A DNA stretch of 53,343 bases from an uncultured Acidimicrobiales bacterium (GTDB taxonomy: Bacteria > Actinomycetota > Acidimicrobiia > Acidimicrobiales > SHLQ01). Below, in pieces: positions 51,400-53,343 of the stretch. Where the stretch lies: contig CALHTB010000074.1 in NCBI GenBank assembly GCA_938038785.1, forward strand, positions 1 through 53,343, read 5' to 3'. The notes beneath the pieces are model-generated. The model made no database searches. It was not told the origin of the DNA and was given only the letters and a program-made list of their open reading frames with translations. The translations under genes were made by a program, and so were the position numbers. How positions within the stretch are numbered: position 1 is the stretch's first letter; every line of letters begins with the position of its first letter.

Positions 51400-52622
51400 G
51401 CCGAATGTACGCCCAGCACCGCGGCCTACTGATAGCCGCCCTTGTCGGTCTTGCGCTTGTCGTCTTTGTCGTGATGGACACTCGCCCGACGTCAGAACCA
51501 CCGGACGCACTCCCCTTCGTCGACCTCGAGCTGGATCATCCCATCTCCGTCGCCGCCGGGGAATCGTTTGCTGTCACTGTTGGAGGCTTCGCTACCGACC
51601 GACCCGTCTCGATCACGCTCGACGCCGGATACGGGCCCCGAACCTTTAGTACCGTCTCGGAGAACGGCGAAGCGCAACTCACGATCCCGGCCGATGCCGG
51701 GTCTGGAGCAGGCCTCGTCGTCATCGAAGCTTCGGCGGGAAACCGACGTGCGGTCTCGACGATGAAGGTATTGCCCGGACCGGCCACCTCGCCCATCGAT
51801 TTGTACCTTGGCCCTCGAACCGTGGAGGTCGGAACTGATGATGTATCGATGGTCGTTGCCGTTCCAACAGACGCATTCGGCAATCCCGTCGCTGACAACA
51901 CCGTCGTCACCTATGCCCATACCCGCCCCGATGGCGAGACCAACGAGCTGGCGTCGTCAACGTCTGGCCTTCTGAGCTTTATCGATGTTCCATCAGGCAC
52001 CCTCGCTGGACGCAACGTCGTGTCGGCTCGAGCCGGCGATGCTCAAGGACCCGAGCGCACCTTCACCGAGGTGGCGTCTCAAGCAGCGGACTTCTCGATC
52101 GAGGTTGACGGCCTGATACCGGTCGCGAACGGTCGGGACCTTGTCACGCTCACATCGTCGGTCGTGCTCGACCAATACGGCAATGCCCTACCCGATGGAA
52201 CGTTCGCCCAACTCGAGGTGTCGGGAGTTACCGGCAGCCGCCTCATCTCCGCAAGTTCAATCGATTCGCAACTGCGCTTCACGGTTGAGGCTCCGAATCA
52301 ACCCGGCGCGGCGCTCTTCACCGCCTACACAAGCGGGGGCGAAAGCAACCCGCTCGAGATCAACTTCCCATCCGCAATCGCCTCGTTGCCCGTCGAAGTC
52401 GATGAGCGAACCGAGACCTCCCTGATCCGTGTCGGACCAGTTCTTGAGCCCGACGGGGCATTCGTTCCCGACGGCACCCCCGTCAGAATCATCGCTGATG
52501 GCAACACATACCTCGTCGAGTTGGAGTTCGGCGAGGTTTCGATCGTTACGCCAATCGCCTCGGCGGTTGATGTAGTCGTGCTTGGCAAATCCGCTCGTGT
52601 TCGTGAGAACAGCGATGGATGA
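51396..52622 (+). CDS. Membrane-anchored protein with Ig-like (Big/invasin-type) domains
   Basis: A 408-residue protein with one N-terminal transmembrane helix (about 9-28) and an entirely beta-rich extracytoplasmic part. Segments such as VSMVVAVPTDAFGNPVADNT and LTSSVVLDQYGNALPDGT are the 'D.yGNpv.dgt' signature of bacterial Ig-like Big_1 domains. There is no LPXTG or other sorting signal at the C-terminus. It is translationally coupled to the large membrane protein, suggesting a complex at the cell surface. Confidence 0.78.
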   Translation: MSRMYAQHRGLLIAALVGLALVVFVVMDTRPTSEPPDALPFVDLELDHPISVAAGESFAVTVGGFATDRPVSITLDAGYGPRTFSTVSENGEAQLTIPADAGSGAGLVVIEASAGNRRAVSTMKVLPGPATSPIDLYLGPRTVEVGTDDVSMVVAVPTDAFGNPVADNTVVTYAHTRPDGETNELASSTSGLLSFIDVPSGTLAGRNVVSARAGDAQGPERTFTEVASQAADFSIEVDGLIPVANGRDLVTLTSSVVLDQYGNALPDGTFAQLEVSGVTGSRLISASSIDSQLRFTVEAPNQPGAALFTAYTSGGESNPLEINFPSAIASLPVEVDERTETSLIRVGPVLEPDGAFVPDGTPVRIIADGNTYLVELEFGEVSIVTPIASAVDVVVLGKSARVRENSDG

Positions 52623-53259
52623 CCTCGAGCTGCGCGACGAGCGCACCCGGAAGAAGCGTGCACTACGCGCCGGGTTGATCGTGCCCCTCCTGGCTTTCGC
52701 GGCAGTGGTCGTCGTCGTCGCTTCGTCGATCATGTCTGCCATCGTGAGCGATGGAGAGCGCCTTGCGATCTTCACCGCAGCTGCGGAGATTCCACCGGAG
52801 CTCGCCGCAAGCACCGTCTGGCTACCCGATCCAGATGGGCTACCGCGTGCGATGGAACCTCTCACCCGCGATGACGTTACCGCCTCGTGGATTCGGGCAT
52901 GGGAGCAGTTAGAGATTGTCTCGCTCACCGGGGACACGGCTGGCGTCGAGGTTTACTTCGCGAACTCGGCCCGGGAAAGTGTCCTCCGAAACGCCCCGCT
53001 TTGGGACGGGCGATCGATTAGCCAGCTTGGACACACGCTCGAACTGACCTTTTACTCAGAGGATGGCCAAGTGATCGGGCTGCAATCGACCGAGTCACGC
53101 CTTCTTCGAAGCGAGACTTCCGAAACCGGCAGCTTCATACGCAACACCCGCGAAGGATACGAAGCGGTACTGGTGCTCGACGACGGCAACTGGCGGATCC
53201 ACCATTGGGCTCGACGGTCGTTCGAAGCTGACGCCTGGACGATCAGCCGCGCCGATTGA
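52615..53259 (+). CDS. Single-pass membrane protein of unknown function
   Basis: A 214-residue protein from ATG 52615 (the frame opens at 52582). The N-terminus is charged (DDLELRDERTRKKR), followed by one transmembrane helix at about 20-43 and an outside domain that resembles an NTF2-like fold (VTASWIRAWEQLEIVSLTGD and a C-terminal DDGNWRIHHWARR strand pair). It overlaps the Ig-like gene by eight bases. No specific function is recognised; it probably works with the two upstream products. The final 84 bases of the window show nothing. Confidence 0.72.
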   Translation: MDDLELRDERTRKKRALRAGLIVPLLAFAAVVVVVASSIMSAIVSDGERLAIFTAAAEIPPELAASTVWLPDPDGLPRAMEPLTRDDVTASWIRAWEQLEIVSLTGDTAGVEVYFANSARESVLRNAPLWDGRSISQLGHTLELTFYSEDGQVIGLQSTESRLLRSETSETGSFIRNTREGYEAVLVLDDGNWRIHHWARRSFEADAWTISRAD

Positions 53260-53343
53260 TCTATAGCGCCGACCGTCGGTGGGTTGGCATCCTCACGCCT
53301 AATTTCGGCGAGCACCAGGACACTTGAGCTCGGGACTCGGGCC

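Overview
The window looks like a chromosomal segment of an actinomycete, most likely from the Acidimicrobiia or a neighbouring deep branch. The sequence is GC-rich. It carries actinobacterial hallmarks: a SARP/BTAD ATPase regulator, an F420-type luciferase-like oxidoreductase, a DUF3263 + LytR_C pair, a mycothiol-dependent-isomerase-like DinB protein, an RsiG-type c-di-GMP anti-sigma factor, and the order rplM-rpsI-glmM-glmS. No transposase, integrase, phage gene or CRISPR array was found. The class-level placement is inferred from gene content, not from a phylogeny.

Left part (1-31.7 kb), mostly housekeeping. It starts with the 3' end of a DUF2236 oxygenase gene and a convergent SARP regulator. 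An orphan groEL follows, with a CIRCE operator. Next come glycerate kinase, an LLM oxidoreductase, a fatty acid desaturase with otsA, convergent otsB, a LytR_C/DUF3263 pair, a repeat-rich spacer ending in tRNA-Thr(TGT), rsiG, moaD, a histidine phosphatase/metallopeptidase/threonine dehydratase operon, hrpA with an in-frame DNA repeat, a class II aldolase, acpS, metY plus a CoA-binding protein, two PH-domain membrane proteins, an oversized GlmS-like protein, glmM, rpsI and rplM. Several spacers share a family of hairpin-forming dispersed repeats.

Middle part (31.8-39.0 kb). A four-gene operon encodes an MBOAT acyltransferase, a membrane-anchored SGNH-like protein, a 64-residue single-pass microprotein ending in FVYQGF, and a methyltransferase. 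The first three match, part for part, the DltB/DltD/DltX acyl-shuttle scheme for acylating envelope polymers. To my knowledge this layout has not been described in this kind of organism. It is followed by an OmpR-type two-component pair, an alpha/beta hydrolase bracketed by two long inverted repeats, and an SDR enzyme.

Right part (39.0-53.3 kb). Eleven tightly spaced or overlapping minus-strand genes (48085 down to 39047) appear to form one operon: hybrid kinase-receiver-Hpt, H-NOX heme nitric-oxide sensor, second soluble histidine kinase, GT4 glycosyltransferase, flippase, GT2 glycosyltransferase, STAS, SpoIIE-type phosphatase, RsbW-like kinase, STAS, and a stand-alone receiver. Neither kinase has a sensor domain of its own, so the H-NOX protein is the obvious input. 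The operon would then tie NO (or redox) sensing to a phosphorelay, a partner-switching module and glycan synthesis/export. Divergent from it is a three-gene operon for a large polytopic GT-C-like membrane protein and two membrane-anchored extracytoplasmic proteins.
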